Source of the DNA: Saccharomycopsis crataegensis
Lineage: Eukaryota; Ascomycota; Saccharomycetes; Ascoideales; Saccharomycopsidaceae
Reading direction: 5' to 3'
Length of the DNA stretch: 64,000 bases
NCBI RefSeq assembly: GCF_037102585.1
Contig: NW_027043829.1
Location: 248,001-312,000, forward strand
Shown here: piece after piece, positions 51,457 through 61,961 of the stretch
Numbering within the stretch: position 1 is the stretch's first letter
How the letters are laid out: each line of letters opens with the position of its first letter
Notes under the pieces: model-generated
What the model was told of the DNA's origin: nothing
Database searches by the model: none
Seen by the model: the letters and a program-made list of their open reading frames with translations, nothing else
Made by a program: the position numbers and the translations under genes

Positions 51457-51569
51457 TCTTTAATATTTGTATATATAATTATCTGGATCTAATGAACTTG
51501 AAAGATTTTGCAATATTATTCTTGTTTTTCAACGTGTTATTTCAGTTTTTTTTTTGTTTTTGGCATGGT

Positions 51570-51575
51570 CACGTG
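51570..51575. promoter_or_regulatory. CACGTG box upstream of CDC12
   Basis: TCACGTGTA lies about 115 bp upstream of the CDC12 start codon, between CDC12 and the GGA gene 3' end. Confidence 0.4.
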
Positions 51576-51794
51576 TAAATATATAACAATAAATTCGATA
51601 TAGGCGACTTTACAGCAGGGATTTTTCAAAAAAACAATTACGTGGAATAATAGACATCAAGGCAAGAAAATAAGCAAAAAATGAATCAAAAAAAAAAAAG
51701 CAAATTGTTAAATCAAGTAAATATGAAGATCAAGAGGAATAATGTAAGCCAAACAGACCTACAACTTTTCGTAGACAAAAAAAAACAGCTTTTT

Positions 51795-53610
51795 CTAATC
51801 ATATTTTTCCACCAAATAAACCCCTGTCTCATTCTTATTGTCACCATCAACCTCGTACGTCAACTTCCATTTCATCTTTATTGGACCGGATAGTGGCTGC
51901 CCAGGAGCAGAGCTAACTTTAGCAATCTGAGTAATGCCATTTGTGCTCATGCCCATGAGAAAGTTATTAGATTGGGGATTCAACTCAAGCTTGAAACTCT
52001 TTGGAAGTGCCAACAAAAATGTTATGTTGGAAATATTCTTTAAGGACAAGTTAGACAACGAGAATTGAAGTGACACTTCACTTGTGGAGGTTCTTGGTAG
52101 CACGTTATAGCTGATTTTCATGAAAGTAGATTCATGAACGGTTGCGTTCCCCTGTAATGTACTGGTGCTTGTTTGATAAAGCAATGACTGATTAGTTTGC
52201 AAAAGATTGTTAGTTTGACCGGCATGCATTTGTTGAGATAAAGAACCTTGGTTAAGAGGACTTGAAGAAATTTGGTCCAAGTTTTGCAATTGCGTTAAAG
52301 ATTCGAACGCGCTAGCAGTTGAAGACACTGGTGGTGGGGTTGGAGTGGAAGTATTCGAGGAATTCAATCCCAAAGCAATTGCACCGGTACCGAAATTCAA
52401 ACTAGAAGTGCCATTTCCAGCAGGAGAAATAGTTCTTGACGCGCTTGACAAGTCAAGATCACCCAACAAATCAATCAATGAATCCTTATTTTTAGGAAAA
52501 GCTTCAGGAGCAGGGCTAGCTGAATTAGATTGAGACGCATCGCCATCATCAAAATCGATTAAATTCATTTGGCCACTGGCACCCACATTAATTTTAGCAG
52601 CACCGTTTAAATCTTTCTTTTTGATCAAAGAATATTTTTGAACCAACAAATTAATTGTATCATTGACCTTGAGCAAATTATTTACAGTTTCCTGATCATC
52701 GTGTTCCTCTTCGATTATTTTCATTAAAGTTGGTTGGGAAACTTTCAAAGAAGTGTATAATTCTTCCAATGTTTCATTGTTTCCGGCGTTATTAGCATCA
52801 TTTTCATTGTAGTTGTTCACCATGTCAGAGAATACTTCGATTTTGCCTTTAATTTTACTGATGTCTTCAGCGATCTTTTGTCTAGTCATTTCGTTAGTTT
52901 TTTTGTCTTCTTGAAACCCACTCATAATTTTCATTAATTTATTGGCCTCTGCTAAATCTTCTGGTCTGCCTCTTCTAATCAATTCTTGCAATTTTGCCGA
53001 TTGAGCGACTCTCTCTTCTTTTTGAATTTCTTCTATTGACTTCAAATTTTCAGATGGGTTCAAAACTGCAAGATCTGATTTATTGATTTCTGGAAAAATA
53101 TAGCCTTTCAAAGCTAATAATCTATGCATATCTCTAATGAACCCCAAATCTTTCTTATATCTAGAGCTTTTGCAAATGGTTTCATGCCATTCTTCAATTT
53201 GTCCCAAAATCAATTTTTGCACCTTGTTATACTTGTAAGGAGGTTTATCAGGGAATCTTTTCACCATTTCGTTGAGGAATTCTTTTCTTGAGATTTGTAA
53301 ATGGAATGGGTATCCACAATTTTTGACAAGACAATCTAACAATGTCAAGGCATTAATGCCCACGAATGGGTCTCTATCATTGATAAATTTGACCACAGTC
53401 AATGCTGCCTCTCTTGGAGCAGCCCCTTGCTTTTCATTGACCAAGTCAGCGATTTCAAAATTAAGAGCCAAATCAGGTTCCGCGGCCCTACAGGATTTGT
53501 CTATAATGAAATGTTAATATGGTTGATCTTCAATTTAGAGCCTTGAGTTCCTATTTGTACATACAAATACGTCTGACCAATCTCGATGGTCCACCTTCCA
53601 GTGCAGACAT
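51795..53610 (-). CDS. GGA-family clathrin adaptor, spliced
   Basis: Exon 1 is 53565-53610 and exon 2 is 51795-53500, giving 583 aa. GGA adaptors sort cargo from the trans-Golgi to endosomes under Arf control. Exon 1 supplies the start and LVRRI, joined to YKSCRAAEPDLALN. This matches the start of the yeast GGA VHS domain (about residues 10-150, including GYPFHLQISRKEFLNE). The GAT domain follows (about 190-310), then a Ser/Thr/Gln-rich hinge with a possible clathrin-binding box (LIDLLGDLD), and a C-terminal gamma-ear domain (about 460-583). S. cerevisiae has GGA1 and GGA2; only one is seen here. Exon 1 contains a CTG codon. Confidence 0.93.
53501..53564 (-). other. GGA intron (64 nt)
   Basis: Donor GTATGT at 53559-53564 (minus strand), branch TATTAAC at 53513-53519, acceptor ATAG ending at 53501. 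Joins T to AC to form a Tyr codon and restores the N-terminus of the VHS domain. Confidence 0.9.
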
Positions 53611-54407
53611 GTTTATTTTTTACTGCTGATGTTTGAGTTAATTATCAGGATGGAAGTGTAAAGAGGGAGATCTCTTTGCCATTTCACCCTTTGTCGTATC
53701 TTGTCACTTTACTCTTCTCTTAGTTTACCCGCCTTTACACTGCAATGTCACATACACACACACACCTTAGTTACGAATTAGCTTATCACTATTTTAATAT
53801 CAGGAGAAATTCGCATTAATCAAGATTATTGATTTTTTTAGTGAATAGAGTTTTGTTAGACTGTCTGATTTATAAAATTCCATCATTTTTTGCTATTCTG
53901 GGTTCAGTAATTATTATTATTGGCTGCACTTCAAAGCTTCCGTGCACCCCATTAGTTACACTCCATTAGTTGCAATAAATCGAATCTTTAGCCATCTGTG
54001 TATATGGAACCAGGATGAATTTCTGGGGTTCATATCCATTAACAGCATCACTTAATACACATGGAGGTAACTTAAAATATATATTATGTGTATTGCATAC
54101 AACGGAAGTAAGAGAAACATGGAAACTCGGCTTATTTTAAACAAGTCTATAGCTCAGAATACAGAAGATAACTGAAGATGTGCCGATACTATTAAAGAGT
54201 TTTTGATTTACACTTACTTCAATCAACTTTTCTCCGGTTATTTACAATTCCGAGGCATCCTCAAGCCCCAATAACGGCGAATTAAAAGGTAGCGGTCAAC
54301 AGTATGTGTGGGGTGTTGCACCCTCTTGCTATTATTTCCCTCTTCATGAAATGTTTCTGTCAGTAAATCGAATTGAAGATGCTTGTCAAAATGACTGAGA
54401 AACAACA
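53611..54407. other. GGA/CNL1 divergent promoter region
   Basis: About 800 bp between two divergent genes. It contains a short (CA)n run (53752-53764), a near-duplication of CATTAGTT(A/G)CA (53950-53975) and moderately balanced sequence at 54235-54330. No RNA gene or known regulatory box was recognised with confidence. Confidence 0.4.
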
Positions 54408-55031
54408 ATGACTGAGGATAAAGACTCCAATTCCATATCTCAGGCAACCATCACATCATATGGAACTCTCAAAACGCTGTCAAATAACACCATAATTAAT
54501 AACGGTGATTATGAATCAGATCAAAGTCACGAAGAAAACGATAATTATTGTTCCAGTGAATCATCTAGAATAGGTAAACAAAACATTCTGGAAGAAGAGC
54601 AAAGCTCGGAAGGAAAGCATAATAATGACCACGATATCTTAGAGGCCTCAAATTCTGACAGTGGTAATCGCAGCGAATCAAATGACGGAAATGATAATGG
54701 TGGCAATAACGTTCCAAGCACCAATGCTGACATTAACCAAGATCCCTTAAATATCAAAGAATTATCCCTCAATTTTGATTATCTTGTGTATAAAGTGAAT
54801 GACAGAATCAAGACGCTTTCTGAGAAAGCCCAGCTATCGACTACTAGGTTCAAGGAGAACACAGAGATCACAATTCTTGAAATTGATAAAGTCATCCAAA
54901 ATTATTATGAAATTATCAAGAAATTGGATGAAATCAACAATGATTTCAGTAAAATTGAACAGTTGTCTATGATCATAGAAGAGTTTGCTCCAAGAATCAA
55001 AGAGCTTGAGATGTTCTTTAGTGAAGAGTAG
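54408..55031 (+). CDS. CNL1: Cnl1-like BLOC-1 complex subunit
   Basis: This 207-aa protein has a disordered, acidic N-terminal half and a helical C-terminal half (about residues 110-207). The segment DPLNIKELSLNFDYLVYKVN resembles the start of Cnl1, and the rest is coiled-coil-like, ending FAPRIKELEMFFSEE. In S. cerevisiae Cnl1 is part of an endosomal BLOC-1 complex that helps control Rab5-type GTPases. Its N-terminal extension is longer than in S. cerevisiae. The assignment rests on one conserved-looking block and size, and needs alignment. Confidence 0.65.
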   Translation: MTEDKDSNSISQATITSYGTLKTLSNNTIINNGDYESDQSHEENDNYCSSESSRIGKQNILEEEQSSEGKHNNDHDILEASNSDSGNRSESNDGNDNGGNNVPSTNADINQDPLNIKELSLNFDYLVYKVNDRIKTLSEKAQLSTTRFKENTEITILEIDKVIQNYYEIIKKLDEINNDFSKIEQLSMIIEEFAPRIKELEMFFSEE

Positions 55032-55482
55032 TGTGTATGTGTAACTATTATTATATATGGAAGTATTCATTCAAGGACAGACAGCCCTATCTCAGCTGGC
55101 CTGGTGGTTGTTACTTTGTCATTTCTTCCTTTTAGCTTTATTTACTTGATACTTCTTCTTAAAAAACTTTTTTTCTTTTTTTTTTTGGGGGGATATTTTA
55201 CAATCTCTTCGCTTTTTAACGTTCAGTGATATTTCTACGCGTGTGTCATCATGGTACGTACCACTGATATCAGTATCTATTTGAAGAAAACAAAGATTAA
55301 CAGGAAAGAGCAAAAAAAAAATACAATAAAAAAAAAGAAAAAAGATTGACTGAGTGAGTGAGCGAGTGCAAAAGAAAGAGAATTCAAAAGACCTCATCAA
55401 CTTATTTATAATATACATATAATATAATACAAAGTGGAAAGAACAAATTCACAAATCGAAAAAGAGAGAAAAAATCGCTCAA
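55032..55482. other. CNL1/SPC110 convergent intergenic region
   Basis: This 451-bp spacer between convergent genes is rich in T-runs (left) and A-runs (right). An ACGCGT occurs at 55237-55242, with no gene starting nearby, and is probably fortuitous. A short inverted AC/GT stretch (GGTACGTACC at 55254-55263) is palindromic. Nothing else was recognised. Confidence 0.4.
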
Positions 55483-58400
55483 TTAGCATTCCATCTTGAC
55501 CGCCTTCAACAACTTTCCTTTCTTTATACTTTTCTCCACTCTTTTTTGCAAACGAACAGTGGCTAACACAAACTTTGCTAATCCTTTGAAAGTCAATTTT
55601 CCCGTCAAGGAATTAGGCTTTGTATTATGCATGCTCTGCTTATACAAGAAGTTATTCAAAGATTTATAATTCTTGAGTTCTGGCTCATTCAGATGTAAAG
55701 CAGCAATAGACACTATTGACTCCATTTCCAAACCAATTTTCCCAGTTTTCACCAACTTATTGACATCCAGAAGAATCATTTTATTAGATTTTCTTATCGC
55801 CTCATTGAGATATTGGTTAACAAATTTCAAATCCTGGGTCAAGTAGAGCTCTTGATGAAACTTCTCTCTATAATAATGAGCAGCGTTTTCTAATTTTCTC
55901 AATTTTTTCAAATCACTCCCAGAAATACCTACTTTTAACTGTTGTAACTCCTTCGACAAATCGTCGATCCGACCATTCATAGATATGTTGGTACCAGAAA
56001 GCTCTCTGACTTTAGAACTCATTTTTGTTTTCATTAAATTATAATCAGCTTCTAAAGCCTCTAATTCTCTCTCCTTAGATAGTAGTTTTCCCTTCAATCC
56101 AGTCTCAGAAGATTTTGATGATTCATCTTCTAATTCTAAAGAAATATCAGATAATTGATTTTTCAGCTTAGTAGCAGACTTGTACCTTGAGTAAACTTTC
56201 TGGTAATTTTTTGTAAGTTTCTCATATTTACTGTTGAGTTCCTTCACCTTTCTGGCTAATTCTTGACGAAGTTCTTCATTCTCCGTCTCGAATGTTTCGA
56301 TTTTGGACTTTAATGATTCAATTTCTCTTTTCTTTTCCTCTAAATTCTTCTGGGCTCCGCTCGGCTGAATTGAGTCAGTCAAAGATTTCTTCAAGGACTC
56401 GATCTCCTTATTCAACATTTCGGATTTAATTTCATAATCACTTCTCAATTTCTCAATTTCAAAATTAAGCATCATGTTCTTCTTTTCATTTTCCATATTT
56501 TTCTTCAACAATTGCATGTGTTCTTCTCTTTCAACTCCAAGACTATCAACCTTGAAAGAATCCTTTTTTAGAGTGCTGCTTAAGCCTTCTATTTCAAGGT
56601 CTTTACTTTTCACTTCTTCGACTAATTTGGAGATATTTTGTTTATAATCATTAATTTGAGACTCAAAAGAAATTTTTCTGTTTTCCATTAAAATTTCTAG
56701 GTCGTTTTTCTGTTTCGCCAATTTTTTGATCTCATCCTTTTCATAAGAACCGACATTAGTTTGTGATTTAGCGAGTCTTTCGTTTGATAAGTCTTCATTT
56801 AAGTGTTTAACTTTCAATTGCAAAGCATTTATTTCATCCTTAAATTCTTCCTTTTCCTTAGTTAGTTTTCTAATGGTAGAGGTGGCACTAAGACCATTAA
56901 CTTGTTCATCCTCATCGGTATCAACATCGGTAGCACCATTCCAGAAGCTACTGAAGAAACCACCATTCTTATTCTTCGTTTTGCTATTGAAAGTGACGGA
57001 GCGCGGGTTGCTGTATCCTTTAACACTTAATTGTTTTTTGAGTGAATCATTTTCCTGTTTTAATGAAATTATCATATGATCCATTTCTCTTAGTCTATCC
57101 TGGGATGAATCAATCTGCAGTATGGCTTGATCAAGTTTATTTTCCAATTCCAAGATGTGATCTTCATATATCTTTAGATCATCATAGGCTTGGTCTCTTT
57201 CAATCTCTACTTGTTCCACATTATGTAAGAAAGTTGAATTATCCATCAAAGTATTTTGATTTTCTTGTAAGTTGGACTGTAATTCACTTATTTCCAATTT
57301 GTAATGAGAAATCTCATTTCTTAAATTATTTTCCATAGATCTCAATCTGAGAATTTCATTTTCCAACTCATAATGCGAATCTCCAGAATTAATTTGGTTT
57401 TCTAAGGAATGATTGTATGACTTCATTTTAGTCAACTCACTTTCATTCAATGTGTTTTGAGATTGCAACTCCCTGATAGTTTCATTCAATTGCAAAATTT
57501 TTTCTGATTTTGTGTTCAACTCATTCAACAATTTGTCAACTTTCTTGCTGACTGTTGTTCCATTACCTTCCATACTCTTAAGTTTTACCTTCAAGTTTGA
57601 CTTATCTGACTCCAATTTCAATACTTTATTATCCAAGCTATGTATCTTGGAATCTCCATCACTGACTTTGAGCTTCAATTGATGATTTTCATAATTAATA
57701 TTTTGAATTTCTTTATTCAATGCTTTAAGTTCTTCGTTTTTATCAATCAAGGTTTCTTCTAAGCGGTCATTTTCCTGAAGATCAGCATCCTTCATTTCTT
57801 CCAATCTTTGGCATTTGTTTTGAAGCTGAGTTATTTCCAAATCTTTTTCTTCAATCTCATGCGTCTTTGCTCGAAGTTCATATTGAAAATCCTCTAAATT
57901 ATTTCGTAACTCAGTGATATTATCCGCATCGTCGTCTTTCTCATTAGCGACAAATGATGGAACTTCTTCCAATTTCTGATTCAAAAATTCACACTCCTTC
58001 TCTAAAGTCTCTACTTTAGAAATCAACTCTTGTTTTTCATTCTTCATGGTATTCATTTGAATTAGCAAAGAGTTGTTGCTGGTAGCAGAAGTATTAGGTT
58101 CACTTTCCGCATTCCTGAGGTTTTCAAGTTGCATAGTAAGTTGGGTTATCTGTGACTTTAGATCACTGTTTTCATTTATCATATTCTTAATATTTTCTGG
58201 GGTATTCATGTCAACATTAAGATACTTTGTTAAGCTAGATATCTTAATTTTTAATCCATAGTTCTCCGATTTAAGGCCATCAATAAGCTCTTGTTGCTGT
58301 TTTAGTGGATTGGAGCTGTTCCTTAGGAGCTCATCATAATGGGAATTTCTAGTTCTCCCAGAACTGGGCGAAATATTTTCCTTATTGACCACATGCTGGT

Positions 58401-58680
58401 CTCTCACAGAGTTATTCACTGATGATACCAAAGGAGTCGAGGCAGAAAAACTATCAAAACTATCATCAACGTTAATGTCTTCTCCCCTGTTTTGTCGTAA
58501 TTTGGAAACGGTATTGAGAAGCAGAGCACTTTGCTTCTTTCTGTTGGTATCATTCAACACAGAAAATTCAAGGTCCGAATCTTCATGTCCTATTGGAGTA
58601 AACTGATACGCATTATTATTTCTGTTATTATTTCTGGTTCTATCGAGAGGTGTTCCAATTAGATGTTTATAGCTAGCCAT
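55483..58680 (-). CDS. SPC110: Spc110-type gamma-tubulin receptor of the spindle pole body
   Basis: This 1,065-aa coiled-coil protein anchors gamma-tubulin complexes to the nuclear face of the spindle pole body. Near the N-terminus is the CM1 motif (about residues 127-155, with QQELIDGLKSENYGLKIKI), preceded by a Ser/Asp-rich segment (about 60-90) like the SPM motif of Spc110/Pcp1. A long coiled coil runs from about residue 160 to 900. The C-terminus has a PACT-like region (HYYREKFHQELYLTQDLKF) and a basic amphipathic stretch (RLQKRVEKSIKKGKLLKAV), a candidate calmodulin-binding site. A KEN sequence at residues 100-102 might be a degradation signal. Divergent from ORC3, sharing a promoter with an MCB box. 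Confidence 0.88.
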   Translation of the reverse strand: MASYKHLIGTPLDRTRNNNRNNNAYQFTPIGHEDSDLEFSVLNDTNRKKQSALLLNTVSKLRQNRGEDINVDDSFDSFSASTPLVSSVNNSVRDQHVVNKENISPSSGRTRNSHYDELLRNSSNPLKQQQELIDGLKSENYGLKIKISSLTKYLNVDMNTPENIKNMINENSDLKSQITQLTMQLENLRNAESEPNTSATSNNSLLIQMNTMKNEKQELISKVETLEKECEFLNQKLEEVPSFVANEKDDDADNITELRNNLEDFQYELRAKTHEIEEKDLEITQLQNKCQRLEEMKDADLQENDRLEETLIDKNEELKALNKEIQNINYENHQLKLKVSDGDSKIHSLDNKVLKLESDKSNLKVKLKSMEGNGTTVSKKVDKLLNELNTKSEKILQLNETIRELQSQNTLNESELTKMKSYNHSLENQINSGDSHYELENEILRLRSMENNLRNEISHYKLEISELQSNLQENQNTLMDNSTFLHNVEQVEIERDQAYDDLKIYEDHILELENKLDQAILQIDSSQDRLREMDHMIISLKQENDSLKKQLSVKGYSNPRSVTFNSKTKNKNGGFFSSFWNGATDVDTDEDEQVNGLSATSTIRKLTKEKEEFKDEINALQLKVKHLNEDLSNERLAKSQTNVGSYEKDEIKKLAKQKNDLEILMENRKISFESQINDYKQNISKLVEEVKSKDLEIEGLSSTLKKDSFKVDSLGVEREEHMQLLKKNMENEKKNMMLNFEIEKLRSDYEIKSEMLNKEIESLKKSLTDSIQPSGAQKNLEEKKREIESLKSKIETFETENEELRQELARKVKELNSKYEKLTKNYQKVYSRYKSATKLKNQLSDISLELEDESSKSSETGLKGKLLSKERELEALEADYNLMKTKMSSKVRELSGTNISMNGRIDDLSKELQQLKVGISGSDLKKLRKLENAAHYYREKFHQELYLTQDLKFVNQYLNEAIRKSNKMILLDVNKLVKTGKIGLEMESIVSIAALHLNEPELKNYKSLNNFLYKQSMHNTKPNSLTGKLTFKGLAKFVLATVRLQKRVEKSIKKGKLLKAVKMEC

Positions 58681-59027
58681 GGTCTAAAATGCTGTGATTT
58701 CTATTCAATTTCTCACCATTAATTTATAAACTTATTAGAATTGTGGAACTGGAGCTAAAATTAAGCAAATCTAGGAACAAATTGGGTATAGTATGGCCTT
58801 CTGAATAACTGAATCTTTGATGTTTGTAAACATTGATTGTTTACATTTTCCATTATTTTTTTTTTCTTTTATTTATATTTGTTTTGGACGCGTCGCCATG
58901 TATAAACACGTGATTAAGGTAGAAGAGTGAAATTTCCTTAAAGAAAAACAAACAGTGTCTATCCTAGATAACTTGATTCTCAACTGGTTATTATTATTAA
59001 TATTATCATTATTAGCATTATTTTGCT
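58681..59027. other. SPC110/ORC3 divergent promoter region
   Basis: This 347-bp region contains ACGCGT (58888-58893) and CACGTG (58907-58912) only 13 bp apart, plus an A/T-rich TATTATTATTAATATTATCATTATT stretch near ORC3 that could serve as a weak TATA region. Confidence 0.55.
58888..58912. promoter_or_regulatory. Adjacent MCB (ACGCGT) and CACGTG boxes
   Basis: ACGCGT at 58888-58893 and CACGTGAT from 58907, 19 bp apart start to start, between two divergent cell-cycle genes. MBF control of SPC110 is known in S. cerevisiae, and ORC3 would share the site. Factor binding is inferred. Confidence 0.6.
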
Positions 59028-61604
59028 ATGAGTGAGAAAAACATTACACTGGATCAGAATATGGACTACATTCTTGATCCCCTCGATACTCAAAAGACAA
59101 CATATGTGCGTTACCCCAAACTGAGCGATGGATCCAACAGCCCCGCTCCTTTCAACAAAGTGCCATTCCAACCACTTCTAGATGGATTGGAAGATACCAA
59201 GGCAATAAAGAGACGTTACAAACTATTTATGAACTACTGGAACCAATGTGAGGAAAGGATCCAACAAATCTTGAATCAATACCACCAACCTTTACTTGAT
59301 AAGGTAGTGGAAAATCTCAAAACGCCAATTGATAAAAGTAGTTGTTCTGATTCAGGCTACCTTGGTAGTTTAATCCTTGGGTTGAAACCAAAGATTCCAA
59401 CTCTATTGATGCTTTCCGGGACCAATATTGCTAATCACCAGGAAATTATTGACAGTTTGACTGCTACGGTTGAGTCGAACCATCCTGAGCTCAAACTTGT
59501 ATCTTTAGACTCCAAGACTTGTGGGAACGTCAAAACTGCTTTGAAACTGATTATTTTCAGTATATATGGTTATGGTGATCCTGATTTGAAAACAAAGTCT
59601 CTTGATTTCGATGTGATTCGTCAATTTTGTACCAATTATTATCAACAGGAATCATTGCCTGGCCAAGCTGTGAAGAATGTTAAAACCACAAACTTAAAAA
59701 TCGTGGTCCTTATAAAAAATCTAAACACTTTTAGCCAAGCGATCCTTCAAAAACTTCTTTTTTTGGTGCAAAAGAATGCTGACGTTGTGCCTTTCAAATT
59801 AATACTCAATGTTCCTTCTTTCTCAATAACATATCTTGAATCACACATGTTAAGCTCGCTAAGGCAGCTTATGGTTAGCAAAGTCATCAGAGTGTCTAAT
59901 GATTCAAATTCAGTGATAGATAAGATCTTTGAAGCAGTTGTGTTGGAACCAAAGCAAAAGGCCATCAATTTAATGATTGGCCCTAAATTAATAAAGACAA
60001 TATTGGCTCGTAACAAACAAGCGGCATCGAGTACCCAATGTTTTATAAACTGTATAAAGTATGTGGTCATGCTGCATTATTTTTCCCTGCCATTATGTGC
60101 ATTTTTATCCGGCACTCCAGAAGAACCTATTGATTTGTTTGATGTCCACTCTCGTGGGAAAAACAAGGGGTTTGCGGAAATATATTTAGATTACTTGAGG
60201 CATCTACCATCATTCCAGAATTTCGTTGGGTTGGTTCAATTGAACAGTAAACTTTTCAATTCTTCTAGCTTGCAAGAGTTGTTCAATCATTTAATTGGAT
60301 ATAAGGATGACTTATCGCCAATGGAATGTTTGAATTTTCTTGTTGGCAAATTAATTCCGTTTTCTTTACAAGTTTATCAAAATAACAGCGAAAAACTCTT
60401 CCAATTCCTAGAATTCTTGACTATTTTACAGGATTCGGTTATTATAAATAACGAGTTTTTACTGGATAGAGATATTTTGTCATCCAACACCACCACTCAA
60501 TCGTTAAAATTCGAAAAAATTTCCAAAATTGAACTATATTGCTTTATATTAAATTCTGTCAAAGATCAAGACTATATAAAGTTCATCAAACTATTGTTGA
60601 ACGTTCTCATGACGTTGATCCCATTTTTTTTGGTTAAATTGATCCGGTCTCTCAAAGACTTTTGCAAGCTGAAACCGATGTTTTCGGAATTCAGGGATCA
60701 ATTAGCTACTCTTTCAAACCAAGTTAAACAGTACGATGAAGGTGGGAGCCATTTCGTTAACATTTTTGCCGCTGCTGAAAGCAGTCGAAGCGATGGATTA
60801 AAGGATATTTCACTCACTGGGAAGATCCAGTTTGAAAAATTGCTTGAGAATTTCAATCATATGATTTCCCAGCACTTTTTTGGAGATATTTTGAAAGATT
60901 CAATTTTTGGGTCCCTTACCAAATGTGTGCCGAAGGATAGTGTGAAAGAAGGCGATAGTGAGAGTACCAAGTTGGCGAGTCTTATGGATGTATCTGGTAA
61001 ATTCCATGAAATTAGATATAGTCTATTTAAGGAATTTTTTCTTGTGGAGAACCATGCTGTCAATGTTGTACTATCCCCAGCTTACAGAAAAGCAGTTGAA
61101 GGAGCAATGTCTACAACCAGAGGATACTTCCCAATGAGGCCAGCAGATTATCAGGAGCCAGAAAGAAAGAAGAGAAAAACTGATGGGAATACTGCTGAAG
61201 ACTTTTCAGAAATTTTGGATGCTCTACAGAATCTCAACAAGCCAATGATGGTAGAAATGTTCAAGTTGTACCGAGAAGCCCCACTTCATATCAACATTTT
61301 TGATTATTACGAGTCATTTAAATCTGTGTTTAACCGGAAACAATATTTCAAATATCTTTTAAAAGCAGTTAATTCTAAGGAAGCCACAACAATTCTTGGG
61401 GATGAAGAGCAAAGGTCAGAGCTCTTGAATTTTTTGCTGTCTTTTAAGAGCAAGAAGCTGGCAGAAGAGGCGAACGTCAAGTGGGATGCGGTTGTTTTAG
61501 CTTTATTCTTACAAAACCTTGCTGATTTGCGATACATTGGGATTTTCAAGGAGTCCCGACGCCAGGTAGAGGCGATTGAAAAAGGCATATGGAGATCTCT
61601 ATAG
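59028..61604 (+). CDS. ORC3: Origin recognition complex subunit 3
   Basis: This 858-aa protein matches Orc3, a winged-helix and AAA-like subunit of the complex that marks replication origins. Family-like landmarks include the N-terminal LLDGLEDTKAIKRRYKLFMNYW, the degenerate ATPase start PTLLMLSGTNIANH (about residues 124-137) and the C-terminal FLQNLADLRYIGIFK winged-helix stretch. Two CTG codons fall in a segment reading VVM-x-HYFS-x-PLC, where relatives as I recall them carry Ser/Thr/Asn, so Ser would fit better than Leu. A putative nuclear signal (PERKKRKT) is near residue 715. The start is the first ATG of the frame. Confidence 0.88.
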   Translation: MSEKNITLDQNMDYILDPLDTQKTTYVRYPKLSDGSNSPAPFNKVPFQPLLDGLEDTKAIKRRYKLFMNYWNQCEERIQQILNQYHQPLLDKVVENLKTPIDKSSCSDSGYLGSLILGLKPKIPTLLMLSGTNIANHQEIIDSLTATVESNHPELKLVSLDSKTCGNVKTALKLIIFSIYGYGDPDLKTKSLDFDVIRQFCTNYYQQESLPGQAVKNVKTTNLKIVVLIKNLNTFSQAILQKLLFLVQKNADVVPFKLILNVPSFSITYLESHMLSSLRQLMVSKVIRVSNDSNSVIDKIFEAVVLEPKQKAINLMIGPKLIKTILARNKQAASSTQCFINCIKYVVMLHYFSLPLCAFLSGTPEEPIDLFDVHSRGKNKGFAEIYLDYLRHLPSFQNFVGLVQLNSKLFNSSSLQELFNHLIGYKDDLSPMECLNFLVGKLIPFSLQVYQNNSEKLFQFLEFLTILQDSVIINNEFLLDRDILSSNTTTQSLKFEKISKIELYCFILNSVKDQDYIKFIKLLLNVLMTLIPFFLVKLIRSLKDFCKLKPMFSEFRDQLATLSNQVKQYDEGGSHFVNIFAAAESSRSDGLKDISLTGKIQFEKLLENFNHMISQHFFGDILKDSIFGSLTKCVPKDSVKEGDSESTKLASLMDVSGKFHEIRYSLFKEFFLVENHAVNVVLSPAYRKAVEGAMSTTRGYFPMRPADYQEPERKKRKTDGNTAEDFSEILDALQNLNKPMMVEMFKLYREAPLHINIFDYYESFKSVFNRKQYFKYLLKAVNSKEATTILGDEEQRSELLNFLLSFKSKKLAEEANVKWDAVVLALFLQNLADLRYIGIFKESRRQVEAIEKGIWRSL

Positions 61605-61961
61605 TGTGAATATAAACAATAGTATTTGTGTCAGTTGGTGCGTGTAGTGAAACTCTTTTTTTTTTTTGACGTGGGAAAAAAAAAAAAGCCGCCGGAAGAA
61701 CAGAAAAAAAAAAGGGCCCATTTGCTAGGGTGTGGTACCCGGTTCCGAAGTTTCCTGGTTGCCTTCACAAAACTACCTTGAATCTCTTCATCTTCTCGTT
61801 CACTGCTCTTCTTTAGTATTACGGGAAAGTATTTCTTGTTCTTGTGACCAAAAAATTTTTTTTTATCGGCGGCCCTCTCTTCATTATTATTATATCTATT
61901 TATCCTTATTCATACTCATCTATCTATCGTACGACCTACCCTTCGGAGATTATCCACGGAA
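61605..61961. other. Intergenic region downstream of ORC3
   Basis: This 357-bp spacer between two plus-strand genes contains T-, A- and GC-alternating stretches (AAAAAAAAAAAGCCGCCGG near 61677). No known box or RNA gene was recognised. Confidence 0.4.

Noticed and set aside
55237-55242. ACGCGT as a cell-cycle box
   Set aside because: It lies between two convergent genes, so no start codon is nearby; probably a chance match.
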